Position numbers and translations under genes: made by a program
Assembly: GCF_004959855.1 (NCBI RefSeq)
Contig: NZ_SPNT01000020.1
Coordinates: 1 to 37,828, forward strand
Direction: 5' to 3'
DNA length: 37,828 nt
DNA from: Nitratireductor sp. XY-223
GTDB lineage: Bacteria; Pseudomonadota; Alphaproteobacteria; Rhizobiales; Rhizobiaceae
In this document: piece by piece, positions 1 to 7,890 of the stretch
Numbering within the stretch: the first letter of the stretch is position 1
How the letters are laid out: every line of letters begins with the position of its first letter
Notes under the pieces: model-generated
Databases searched by the model: none
What the model saw: only the letters and a program-made list of their open reading frames with translations
What the model was told of the DNA's origin: nothing

Positions 1-1978
1 TCCCGTAGCTCCCGTAGCCGGTGATCACGGTGTCATGGCCGCTTTGCTTGATGTCGAGGTCGGAGAACTTCAGGTCGCCCTTGATGACGAGGATGTCCGT
101 CCCGTCCTCGAAGTCAAGGATAGTGTCGGTCCCGTCCCCCGCGCCGAACACGAACCGGTCGGACCCGTCCCCGCCATGAAGGGTATCATTGCCCTTGCCG
201 CCCTCGAGCGTGTCGTCTCCGCTCCCGCTGAAGTAATGGGTCGTTTCCGATTGCGTCGCCGCCCAATAGGTAACCTGTATCGTCCCCCCATAAAGGGTGT
301 CATCCCCGTCCCCGCCATGAAGGGTATCGTTGCCTTGGCCCCCAAACATCTCGTCGTCGCCGTCGTCACCGTGCAGCGTATCCACGCCGTCGCCCCCATG
401 CATACTGTCGTTGCCGGCCCCGCCATGAAGGGTGTCGTTGCCGGACCTGTCATCAAGGCGGCTGCTCCCGCCAAGAAGGTGGTCGTCGCCGTCCCCGCCA
501 TAAAGGTGGTCGTCGCCGTCCCCGCCATAAAGGTAGTCTTTATCGGCCCCGCCATAAAGGTGGTCGTCGCCGGCCCTGCCATAAAGGTTGTCTTCGCCGG
601 CCCCGCCATAAAGGGTGTCGTCCCCGCCTTCGATATCCGGCTTTCCTTCAAAATAGTAACGATTTCCGACACGCACTCCAAGGGGGTAGTATGACTCTAT
701 GCCAGAAAAGTACATTACATAATGTTCTTCGTCACCATAAAGGCTGTCGCGACCGTCCCCGCCATAGAGGTGGTCCTTGCCGTTCCCGCCCTGAAGGCGG
801 TCGGCGCCCGGTGTGCCGCGCTGCGTTTTGAAGTCCGGCGCCTGCTGCTGCGTACCAGCGGGTGACCGGGTTTGCTCCTCGCCGGGCGCCTGCTGCTGCG
901 TGCCGGGCAGGGGCGCATTGCCGCCGTTCCCGCCGTCCCTGACGCCGGCGCCGTGGACGCCCTGGCCGCCGCCGGGCGGCGTGTGGGGCAGCGCGAAGTC
1001 GTCCGCGCCGAGCGTTGCCGCCGACACGCCCGCCAGCCGGATGGTGTCGCCGCCGCCGCCGTAGCGGATGATGGCATCGTCGCCGATCTGCCCGATGACC
1101 AGTTCCGCGAACCCGCCGCTCACCCCGTCGATGCGGATCGTGTCGCCCTTTCGGAAATCGACAATGGTGTCGCGCCCGTCTCCCGCCGCGAACGCGAAGA
1201 CATCGGCGCCCTTGCCGCCCCACAGCGTGTCGTCGCCGGCGCCGCCGTTCAGCATGTCGTCGCCCCAGCCGCCCCTCAGCGTGTCGGCGCCGGCGCCGCC
1301 GTTCAGCGTGTCGTCGCCCTTTTTGCCCCTCAGCGTGTCATTGCCCCGCCCGCCCGTCAGCGTGTCGTCGCCCTTGCCGCCGCCCAGCGTGTCGGCGCCG
1401 GCGCCGCCGTTCAGCGTGTCGTCGCCCCGGCCGCCGCCCAGCGTGTCGTCGCCCCCGCCGCCGTTCAGCGTGTCGTCGCCCCGGCCGCCCGTCAGCGTGA
1501 GGTTGGGAACGAAGTGGAAGCGGTCCGCGCCGAGCGTTGCCGCCGTCACGCCCACCAGCCGGATGGTGTCGCCATCGCCGTAGCGGATGACGGTATTGTT
1601 GCCGACCTGCTCGATGACCAGTTCCTCGAACCCGCCCGGCACGCCGGCCATCTCGATGCTGTCGCCGTCCCCGAAGTCGGCAATGGTGTCGTGCCCGTCT
1701 CCCGCCGCGAACGCGAAGGTGTCGTTGCCCAGGCCGCCGCTGAGGTAGTCGTCGCCCCCGCCGCCGTTGAGCACGTCGTCGCCCCTGCCGGCCCACAACG
1801 TGTCGTTATCACCACCACCATACAGCGTGTCGTCACCGTCGCCGCCCCACAGCGTGTCGGCGCCGCCGCCGCCCCAGAGCCTGTCGTTGCCGTTTTCGCC
1901 GGAAAGCTTGTCGGAGCCCTCGGTCCCTGTGAGCGTGTCCGCAGCATTACCACCATAAACTGTTTCGTCGCGTGCCAT
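1..1978 (-). CDS. RTX-repeat (hemolysin-type calcium-binding) protein, C-terminus beyond window
   Basis: A single reading frame runs from an ATG at 1978 to the window edge (659 residues visible, no stop). It is almost entirely glycine/aspartate nonapeptide repeats of the GGxGxDxLx type (for example GGDGDDTLYGG), which form calcium-binding parallel beta-rolls. Repeat blocks alternate with the usual RTX follow-on module (FAFAAGDGHDTIADFGDGD and similar), seen at about residues 85-150 and 240-320 and again near the window edge. A Gln/Pro/Gly linker at about residues 330-380 contains TQQQAP twice. No signal peptide is visible, as expected for type I secretion, which reads a C-terminal signal here out of view. 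No ABC/MFP/TolC exporter genes are in the window. The ATG is the first in frame after the non-coding upstream region and starts MARDETVYGG. Role beyond calcium-dependent extracellular folding is unknown. Confidence 0.88.
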   Translation of the reverse strand, partial: MARDETVYGGNAADTLTGTEGSDKLSGENGNDRLWGGGGADTLWGGDGDDTLYGGGDNDTLWAGRGDDVLNGGGGDDYLSGGLGNDTFAFAAGDGHDTIADFGDGDSIEMAGVPGGFEELVIEQVGNNTVIRYGDGDTIRLVGVTAATLGADRFHFVPNLTLTGGRGDDTLNGGGGDDTLGGGRGDDTLNGGAGADTLGGGKGDDTLTGGRGNDTLRGKKGDDTLNGGAGADTLRGGWGDDMLNGGAGDDTLWGGKGADVFAFAAGDGRDTIVDFRKGDTIRIDGVSGGFAELVIGQIGDDAIIRYGGGGDTIRLAGVSAATLGADDFALPHTPPGGGQGVHGAGVRDGGNGGNAPLPGTQQQAPGEEQTRSPAGTQQQAPDFKTQRGTPGADRLQGGNGKDHLYGGDGRDSLYGDEEHYVMYFSGIESYYPLGVRVGNRYYFEGKPDIEGGDDTLYGGAGEDNLYGRAGDDHLYGGADKDYLYGGDGDDHLYGGDGDDHLLGGSSRLDDRSGNDTLHGGAGNDSMHGGDGVDTLHGDDGDDEMFGGQGNDTLHGGDGDDTLYGGTIQVTYWAATQSETTHYFSGSGDDTLEGGKGNDTLHGGDGSDRFVFGAGDGTDTILDFEDGTDILVIKGDLKFSDLDIKQSGHDTVITGYGSYG

Positions 1979-2042
1979 GTTTCCTCTCCCGTGATCGCGT
2001 GTCGTGTACCGGATACCTTGCGTGCCGGATACCTTGCGTGAA

Positions 2043-2097
2043 AGTGTACCCCCCCCGGGATGGATGTGGCTATGGAATGAATAGGCAAACGCGCCGG
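2043..2097 (-). promoter_or_regulatory. Conserved upstream element, copy 1 (upstream of RTX gene)
   Basis: About 55 bp lying 64 nt upstream of the minus-strand RTX start at 1978. It is nearly the same as 20805-20859, which lies 92 nt upstream of the RTX gene starting at 20712. Both copies have AGTGT, a run of eight C, the shared core GGATGTGGCTATGGAAT, then AATAG and AAACGCG. The part CTATGGAATnAATAG is an imperfect inverted repeat. Position and orientation fit a promoter, operator or 5' UTR element common to two paralogous genes. The exact role is inferred. Confidence 0.6.
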
Positions 2098-2499
2098 AGC
2101 GGACCCGCGAAAGGGCGGAACGATGATTTCCGCCGCAGGGCACCCAACGGGGCAGGACCCTGCGACAAGCGAAGCTGCTTGCAAACCCGATGGGGGGCCA
2201 CCGTTCGGAAATGCGGATAAACCATGCCTATGGAAACAATCACTCCGATGGTTGTCCGTAAATCATAGCAATGGATCCCATGAGCTTGTTCAAAAGGTGC
2301 GTGCAATGGGTAACTCTGAAGCAGCCAGTGCCAGCGGGAATGCTCCGGCGAATGGTTTTCAGTTGCAAAATGCACAGGCGGTATCGGCGAAGGCGGCCAG
2401 GGCGGCGGCCGCGACCACGCTGACGACGGCGGTGGAGCACCGCCTGGCGGCCGAGGCGGCGCTGAAGACGACGGCAAGGCGACCTACAGGGTCGGCGAC

Positions 2500-3663
2500 G
2501 TGACGATCGTTGCGGCCGCGCCGAAGACCACCATGACAGGAGACGGCAAGACGGTCGTGACCGGGCGGCTCAAAGACTGGATCACCACCCAGAACACCGG
2601 CCGGGCGGCCGTCCCCTACCGGGCCAAGAGCGGCGAGACCCCGGAGCGCCTGGCCCAGCCGGCTGTTGCGGCGCGCCGCATTGGCATCGGCAGCATAACC
2701 GACTCCGCCGATGACAGCGCGCGCCTGGTGCTGGTCGACAAGTACGTGACCCCCGACACCGACACGACGGCCGGGATCTACAGGACCGATGCGCGTCCCA
2801 GTTACACCTGGGGGTTTGACGGAACGATAACCGACACCACGCCCTACGGCACGACCAGTATTGGACAGAACACCTATGTGATCAGGCGGGCGCAGGGCGT
2901 GTTCTACCTGGCGACCGGCCCCGCTGGTGCCCCGAGAGCGAAGCCCGGCGGTGGTGGATCGACGGACGCCAACCGGTACACCGTCACCGCCAGTGCGGAG
3001 CCCGAGAACACCAACGAGGAGAACGGCATCTACTACTTCGATGCCGCCAATGGCGTCAGGACCTGGCTGAAGCGGGAGAGTCTCTCGGGCGACACAATCA
3101 CGTACCAATACGTCTCCGTCCTGGAGGGTGTCCGGTTCCCGGCGGCGCGGTCCTTCGAGCACCTGAACTACGGCGTCTGGGCGGGTCTGAAGGAGGATGG
3201 CGACACGCGCGCCGGCCTGGGCACGGGGTTCGTCGCCACGCTGCCCGACGGCAAAATGACCCCGGCCGATGACATGCCGGCCACCGGCACCGCCACCTAC
3301 CGGGGCGGCTGGACGGGCCATGTGCGCGCCGCGGCCGCGGACGGCGATGGCGCGGTCGCGGCCTGGTCGAATACCATGACGGCAACGGCCGACTTCGAAG
3401 ACAACACCCTCGAGACCACGCTGACCGGCCTGGCCACGCTGGAGGGCGATATCGACGGCAACGGGTTCTCGGGCACCGATGTCAGCGGCGTCGGCACCAC
3501 AGGCGGGCTGACCGGCGGCGACCGGTACACCGGCAAGTTCAGCGGCAATTTCTTCGGCCCGGAGTTCGAGGAGATCGGCGGCGTGTTCGACATCACCTCC
3601 GAGGGAGCAAAGGCGGGCGCGGCCCGCGGCGCCTTCGGCGGGCGCAAGGGCAGCGCCGAGTAA
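2500..3663 (+). CDS. TbpB-like beta-barrel (Slam-type surface lipoprotein family), N-terminus anomalous
   Basis: 387 residues from GTG. The last 150 or so residues match the transferrin-binding-protein-B-like beta-barrel: alternating strands ending in FFGPEFEEIGGVFDI and then GAFGGRK, the hallmark end of that domain. HLNYGVWAGL in the middle is also typical. Relatives are surface lipoproteins or secreted haemophores that bind host or environmental ligands, often exported by Slam. The open frame extends upstream to a stop at 2317 and encodes a Gly-rich linker after a cysteine (KCTGGIGEGGQGGG, Cys codon at 2371) that looks like a mature lipoprotein N-terminus. No ATG, GTG or TTG and no hydrophobic signal precede it in frame, so the signal peptide seems lost by frameshift or rearrangement. 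GTG at 2500 is the only available start and its ribosome site is weak. Ligand unknown; no Slam gene nearby. Confidence 0.65.
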   Translation: MTIVAAAPKTTMTGDGKTVVTGRLKDWITTQNTGRAAVPYRAKSGETPERLAQPAVAARRIGIGSITDSADDSARLVLVDKYVTPDTDTTAGIYRTDARPSYTWGFDGTITDTTPYGTTSIGQNTYVIRRAQGVFYLATGPAGAPRAKPGGGGSTDANRYTVTASAEPENTNEENGIYYFDAANGVRTWLKRESLSGDTITYQYVSVLEGVRFPAARSFEHLNYGVWAGLKEDGDTRAGLGTGFVATLPDGKMTPADDMPATGTATYRGGWTGHVRAAAADGDGAVAAWSNTMTATADFEDNTLETTLTGLATLEGDIDGNGFSGTDVSGVGTTGGLTGGDRYTGKFSGNFFGPEFEEIGGVFDITSEGAKAGAARGAFGGRKGSAE

Positions 3664-3731
3664 CGGGGCCCCTGCGCGCCAGGCGATGACGCGCTGCGAA
3701 CATGAAGCATTTGGAAATGAAGGAGGATCCG

Positions 3732-4508
3732 ATGGGATACGGGATCAATACTGCTATTTGGCTACGTGTTGAGCGGCGACTTAAGTACGGCACGGATGGC
3801 GACGATGAAATGAAGGGCGACTGGACGTGGGAATATTTTATCAGCAAGGGCGGCGACGATATTATCCATGCGGGCGGCGGCAGCGACGTTGTTTCGGGCG
3901 GCAATGGTGTCGACGAATTTCACGGCGGCGATGGCGATGACGAACTGTGGGGTTTTGGGGGTAACGACGAGTTACATGGCGACGATGGTCACGACAAGAT
4001 CTTCGGTGGTCACGGCAATGACACGTTGTACGGTGGCAAGGGCAAGGACCGCATATATGGCAATTGGGGACACGACCGCATATATGGCGACAAGGGACAC
4101 GACCGCTTGTCGGGTGGCGATGGTGACGACATGTTGTACGGTGGCGAGGGTGAGGACTTTCTGGAGGGCGGCGCCGGAGACGATGTGCTGAAAGGCAATG
4201 AAGGCGACGACCGGTTGCTTGGCGGTTCCGGAGATGACACGTTGTACGGCGGCAAGGGCAACGACAAGCTGCGCGGTGGTGCCGGACAGGACACCTTTGT
4301 TTTCCGGCGCGACACCGGAGATGACATCATCAAGGACTTTGAGGACGGGATTGATACAATCTGGATCAAGGGCCGGACCACCTTCCGGGATATTACCATC
4401 ACGCAAGTTGGTGACGATGCGGTGATCGCCTACAATGACGTAACAATCACACTTCGTGGCACACAAGCCGATATCCTCGACGTTGGGGACTTCAGCTTCG
4501 TGGGTTAA
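3732..4508 (+). CDS. RTX-repeat calcium-binding protein
   Basis: 258 residues. ATG 3732 was chosen because a perfect AGGAGG lies at 3721-3726, five nt upstream; an earlier in-frame ATG at 3702 lacks one. Residues ~15-190 are about 15 nonapeptide repeats (GGDGDDELWG, GGKGNDKLRGG). Then comes the standard RTX C-terminal cap: DTFVFRRDTGDDIIKDFEDG, a strand-rich region and the ending DVGDFSFVG. The whole protein is repeat plus cap with no enzymatic domain, so it is probably a small calcium-binding extracellular protein exported by a type I system encoded elsewhere. It lies 68 nt after the TbpB-like gene on the same strand and converges with the LysR gene. TAA stop. Confidence 0.85.
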   Translation: MGYGINTAIWLRVERRLKYGTDGDDEMKGDWTWEYFISKGGDDIIHAGGGSDVVSGGNGVDEFHGGDGDDELWGFGGNDELHGDDGHDKIFGGHGNDTLYGGKGKDRIYGNWGHDRIYGDKGHDRLSGGDGDDMLYGGEGEDFLEGGAGDDVLKGNEGDDRLLGGSGDDTLYGGKGNDKLRGGAGQDTFVFRRDTGDDIIKDFEDGIDTIWIKGRTTFRDITITQVGDDAVIAYNDVTITLRGTQADILDVGDFSFVG

Positions 4509-4934
4509 GGGATCCCGGTAGCGCGCTATCCTATCACGCGTCCGCAGGCGGCCAGTGCGAAACGGCCTGAGTGTACATCATATACGGTTCGACGCCTGTG
4601 TCATTCATCCGGCGATCCACGGCAAAGCAAATTGTCCGGTTTTTGTTTGTTGACGAGAGTTTTGGGACCGAGCCCTGCCAATCGAATGGTTTCAGACCGG
4701 GGGAACAGGAATGGCGCGCCTGGTAAGGATGAACGGTCCGGCGCAATACGGGTCGATGAGGCGCGCATTCGCGATCATTCCCGGCGGTCGATGCGGAAAC
4801 GGGCAGTTCGCGCCGTGCCGGCCGCGACAGGCGGCGCACAGTGGGGAAATTCATTCGGCGTTGACAGGGGTGTGTCCCAGTCGGGCGCTTTGCCAGGCCG
4901 CGGTGATTTGCACCGCTGCCTGAGCATGCACAGG
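4509..4934. other. Intergenic gap, no gene recognised
   Basis: The 426 bp between convergent RTX and LysR genes hold no recognisable protein. A short palindrome TAGCGCGCTA lies just after the RTX stop and could be part of a terminator, but no T-run follows it. Confidence 0.4.
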
Positions 4935-5858
4935 TTACGATGACGCGATCCGGGCGGCGCGGTCCTGGAAGGTGCGGCGCCGGGCGCCCTTCCAGTCCGC
5001 CGAACAGAGCAGGCCCGTCAGTGCGGCGGCGGCGGGGGTCCGTTCGGTTGCCGCGGGCGCGTAGAGGCATACGCTTCGTTTCAGCTTCATGCCGCTGACC
5101 GCGACCGTCCGGATCCCGCGGCCGGCGCCGACGCTTTCGGGAATGACGCATGCCCCCAGGCCGGCGCTGATGAACGCGATCGCATCCTTGTCCTGCCTGA
5201 CATGGCAAGCCTTGCCGGGATCGATGCCGGCCCTGTCGAACAGGTCGGCGATGTCCGGATGGTTCTCGCAATAGGGCCGGATCATGAGCGGAACGTCGCG
5301 CAGCTGCGAAAGTTCGATGGCCTGTCCGGCGCAGGGGTGGCATTCGCTGACGGCCAGTACGAAGTCCTCATCGAACAGCGCAAGCCTGTGCACACGCCGC
5401 CGGTCCGCGCCGAGCGGTCCCGCGATGGCCAGTTCCGCCTCACCCTTCTCGAGCCGGTCGACGATTTCGGCGGCGGTGCCCCTGAGGTAGCCGATCTCGA
5501 GCGCGGGAAACTTGCGGTTCAAGGCCATGAGGTGCCCTGCAAGCAGGTCCATGGAGACCGTGTGCGAAATCGCCAGCCTCAACGGCGCCTGTTCGCCGCG
5601 CAACCGCCTTTCGGCCAGGGCCTTGGCGTCGAGGGCGCTGGCGTGACACCGCTTCAGGAGCGGCAGCATCGAGCGGCCGAGTTCGGTCAGGTGCGTATGC
5701 GAGCGCTCCCTGCAAAGCAGGGCGCCGCCCAGTTCCTCCTCCAGTTCCCTGATGGCCCGCGTCAGGCTCGGCTGTCTCACGCGGCATTGTTGCGCGGCCC
5801 GCGTGAAATTCAGCGTCTCGGCAACGGCCAGAAAATATCTTACACAATGCATGCGCAT
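4935..5858 (-). CDS. LysR-family transcriptional regulator
   Basis: 307 residues from the ATG at 5858 (MRMHCVRYFLAVAETLNFTR). The N-terminal winged helix-turn-helix is clear: FTRAAQQCRVRQPSLTRAIR then LEEELGGALLCRE, the usual LysR signature, at about residues 15-65. The rest is the type 2 periplasmic-binding-like effector domain (SHTVSMDLLAGHLMALNRKF and later AFISAGLGACVIPES). Length is normal for the family. The reading frame extends upstream but that part is low-complexity Arg/Gly sequence, so the inner start is preferred; a second ATG lies two codons on. LysR proteins usually control a divergent neighbour, but upstream lies only an IS21 remnant, so its target is unknown. Effector unknown. 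Confidence 0.85.
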   Translation of the reverse strand: MRMHCVRYFLAVAETLNFTRAAQQCRVRQPSLTRAIRELEEELGGALLCRERSHTHLTELGRSMLPLLKRCHASALDAKALAERRLRGEQAPLRLAISHTVSMDLLAGHLMALNRKFPALEIGYLRGTAAEIVDRLEKGEAELAIAGPLGADRRRVHRLALFDEDFVLAVSECHPCAGQAIELSQLRDVPLMIRPYCENHPDIADLFDRAGIDPGKACHVRQDKDAIAFISAGLGACVIPESVGAGRGIRTVAVSGMKLKRSVCLYAPAATERTPAAAALTGLLCSADWKGARRRTFQDRAARIASS

Positions 5859-6234
5859 CGCGCGGTCCCGCGGATCAGTCCGACACGCGGGACTGTTCGG
5901 CAATGAACAACAGGCCGGTGGCCCGCCGCCGCCCGCCGCGCGGCGCCCCTGCCGGGTCGGACCGGACCCCCCGGCCTTGCGCAAGGGCGGCCTTTGCCGC
6001 GCCTTTGCGGGCCGGGGCGTATGCGAAGCCGTCCCTTGCGCCGTTGAAGACCATCGTCGTGCCGGTCAGTGCCATCGCCCCGTTTCCTTCTACCTTCACA
6101 AACCCGTTGCCGGAACGGCCCCGTACCCGTCGACGCCGCGCGGTCCTGCCGCGGAAATCGCGTCACAGGCACAGCGTGCATCACGATTGTTGCAATTTCG
6201 AGGCATATTCCCGACGCCGCCGGCCGCGCTGCGT
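5859..6234. other. Intergenic gap, nothing recognised
   Basis: The 376 bp upstream of the LysR gene have no convincing gene. A minus-strand 74-codon frame (5875-6099) is Arg/Gly/Ala-rich and matches nothing recognised. The gap probably includes the junction of the IS21 remnant. Confidence 0.35.
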
Positions 6235-6435
6235 CGTCTCCAATTGACGCCCGGTGTTGCCGGTCTCGACGTTCTCCCGGTGAACCGTGAGGCGGTCGGG
6301 CGGAGCGGTGGCCGCCCTGGCGTCGCCGACGGCGCCCGGGGCATTCGCCAAAGGCCAGGTTCGTGGCGGTGATGATCAAGATGCGCTCGCAGGGCCTGCT
6401 GATGTTGAACATGACATGCTGGCGGATCCGCACGA
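6235..6435 (-). pseudogene. istB: IS21-family IstB (transposase helper ATPase) C-terminal remnant
   Basis: Reading the minus strand, FNISRPCERILIITATNLAF followed by GEC matches the IstB segment normally reading FxLISxRYERxSxIITTNLAFGEW. After a one-base frame change the sequence goes on as GDARAATAPPDRLTVHRENV then ETGN, matching the IstB ending GDAKMTTALLDRLTHHCxIVETGN. Only the last 65 or so residues survive and they contain a frameshift, so it is dead. IstB is the AAA+ helper of the IS21 transposase IstA; no istA or terminal repeat was found. It lies about 240 bp from the trailer end of the CRISPR array. Confidence 0.6.
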
Positions 6436-6675
6436 CATGCGCAATCTATGGCAAGGCGCGCTGGCTGGTTGCTTTCAACCGGCATCTTCCCGCCGTTCCT
6501 GTCATCAAACTTGCGGCGATCCCCGGTTGATCATGACACCGCTGCATCAGCCACAGGGGTCGCAACCTGACACGGCGAACGGCCCTTTCAGCAGTTGTGG
6601 CGGCATCGGAATTTGTCATGACTGCCAGCCGTCGTATTTCAGGTTCTCGACACGGCGAAACGCAGCCACAACTTC

Positions 6676-7403
6676 GTTTCAATCCCCTCTTGGGCGGGGC
6701 ACGCCGCGCGGCAGGGCCGACCATGAGCGCCGCCGATGCGCTGGGTGAGATCGTTTCAATCCCCTCTTGGGCGGGGCACGCCGCGCGGACGGCCGCCGCC
6801 GTGAAGGAGAATGACAATGAAAATGAAAGTTTCAATCCCCTCTTGGGCGGGGCACGCCGCGCGGCTTGTCGTCGACTGGATCGCCGAGCACCACCAGCGG
6901 TCGATGTTTCAATCCCCTCTTGGGCGGGGCACGCCGCGCGGCCGCGACGATGCGCGAGCGACGCGGGCGCGTCGAGGCATGTTTCAATCCCCTCTTGGGC
7001 GGGGCACGCCGCGCGGCGGCACGCAGCCCGCACGGATACGGCGACGAGACGGCAGGGCGTTTCAATCCCCTCTTGGGCGGGGCACGCCGCGCGGCACGGC
7101 GAAATGATCGAATCCCACGCGCCGGATTTCACCGGGTTTCAATCCCCTCTTGGGCGGGGCACGCCGCGCGGCAGCTGAAATCCTCTACCTCACGAGCGCC
7201 AATCTCAATGCGTTTCAATCCCCTCTTGGGCGGGGCACGCCGCGCGGCCGGGAGAGCGAAACTCATTCAGATTTTCCGCGTCGGCCATGTTTCAATCCCC
7301 TCTTGGGCGGGGCACGCCGCGCGGCCGGAACAAGTGCTTTTTGTTCCGCACTCCTGGAGTACTCGGAGTTTCAATCCCCTCTTGGGCGGGGCACGCCGCG
7401 CGG
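6676..7403 (-). CRISPR. CRISPR array, 10 identical 36-nt repeats, 9 spacers
   Basis: On the plus strand each repeat starts GTTTCAATCCCCTCTTGG and ends CACGCCGCGCGG. Starts are 6676, 6753, 6829, 6906, 6981, 7059, 7136, 7212, 7289 and 7368. All ten copies appear identical. Spacers are 39-43 nt (41, 40, 41, 39, 42, 41, 40, 41, 43). On the minus strand the repeat ends in ATTGAAAC, the usual 8-nt 5' handle of type III (and I) crRNAs, so the array is read on the minus strand, in line with the cas genes. The leader is at 7404-7602, so the newest spacer should be 7325-7367 and the oldest repeat 6676-6711. CCCC and GGGG tracts in each repeat can pair into a short hairpin. The terminal repeat is not degenerate. 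Confidence 0.97.
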
Positions 7404-7602
7404 CCTACCCCTCACATTTTTCAGAAAAGACATACGGTTGCAAGCTGTTTTTTCGTAACCGCGGCTTCGCCGCTGCATGCATGGACACCAGGGGCGGTCG
7501 TCCAGGCTTCCTTGCTTCCGATATGCTTTCAAAAACATGGTGTTGCGCGATATTCCCAACCATGATCCATATTTTGTCCATTGCGGGGTTACGAACATGT
7601 CG
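7404..7602 (-). promoter_or_regulatory. CRISPR leader
   Basis: The 199 bp between the cas2 stop and the first (leader-end) repeat are more AT-rich than the surroundings. On the minus strand the leader ends TTTTCTGAAAAATGTGAGG just before the repeat. A small hairpin GCGGCGAAGCCGC sits in its middle. The position fits the leader that drives array transcription and marks the site of spacer insertion. No -10/-35 pair could be assigned with confidence. Confidence 0.7.
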
Positions 7603-7890
7603 TCATACGATGTACACCTGCTCGTCCCCGATACGCGGCGCCAGTTCCAGCTTGCCGAAATACTGCACCTTACGGTCGCAAGCCGCGCACAATGTATATA
7701 CAATCAGGCTGTCGTTTTCTTTATCCAGCAAAGGCGTCATGCGGTCGATACAGGCGCGCATCGCCCGATCGTCCACCGGCAGTTCGAACACGCTTTCCTG
7801 AATACGGTCGCCAAGGGCGTCGAGAATCCGCGCAACCGCGAAGCGGCGCCGGTCGTCGGCGATATCGTAACAGACGACAAAGCGCGTCAT
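7603..7890 (-). CDS. cas2: CRISPR adaptation protein Cas2
   Basis: 95 residues from ATG 7890, starting MTRFVVCYDIADDRRRF with the ferredoxin-like first strand and the conserved Asp of Cas2 (VCYDI). The middle reads VFELPVDDRAM and the end KLELAPRIGDEQVYIV. Cas2 dimers bridge two Cas1 dimers in the spacer-integration complex. Its ATG overlaps the cas1 TGA as ATGA, so translation is coupled to cas1. If ribosomes stop at the cas1 amber codon, cas2 translation may fall too. An upstream extension of the frame is Arg-rich and not family-like, so it was rejected. Confidence 0.93.
   Translation of the reverse strand: MTRFVVCYDIADDRRRFAVARILDALGDRIQESVFELPVDDRAMRACIDRMTPLLDKENDSLIVYTLCAACDRKVQYFGKLELAPRIGDEQVYIV

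Noticed and set aside
6676-7403. Self-targeting spacers within the window
   Set aside because: None of the nine spacers was seen elsewhere in the window by eye; an exact search was not possible.
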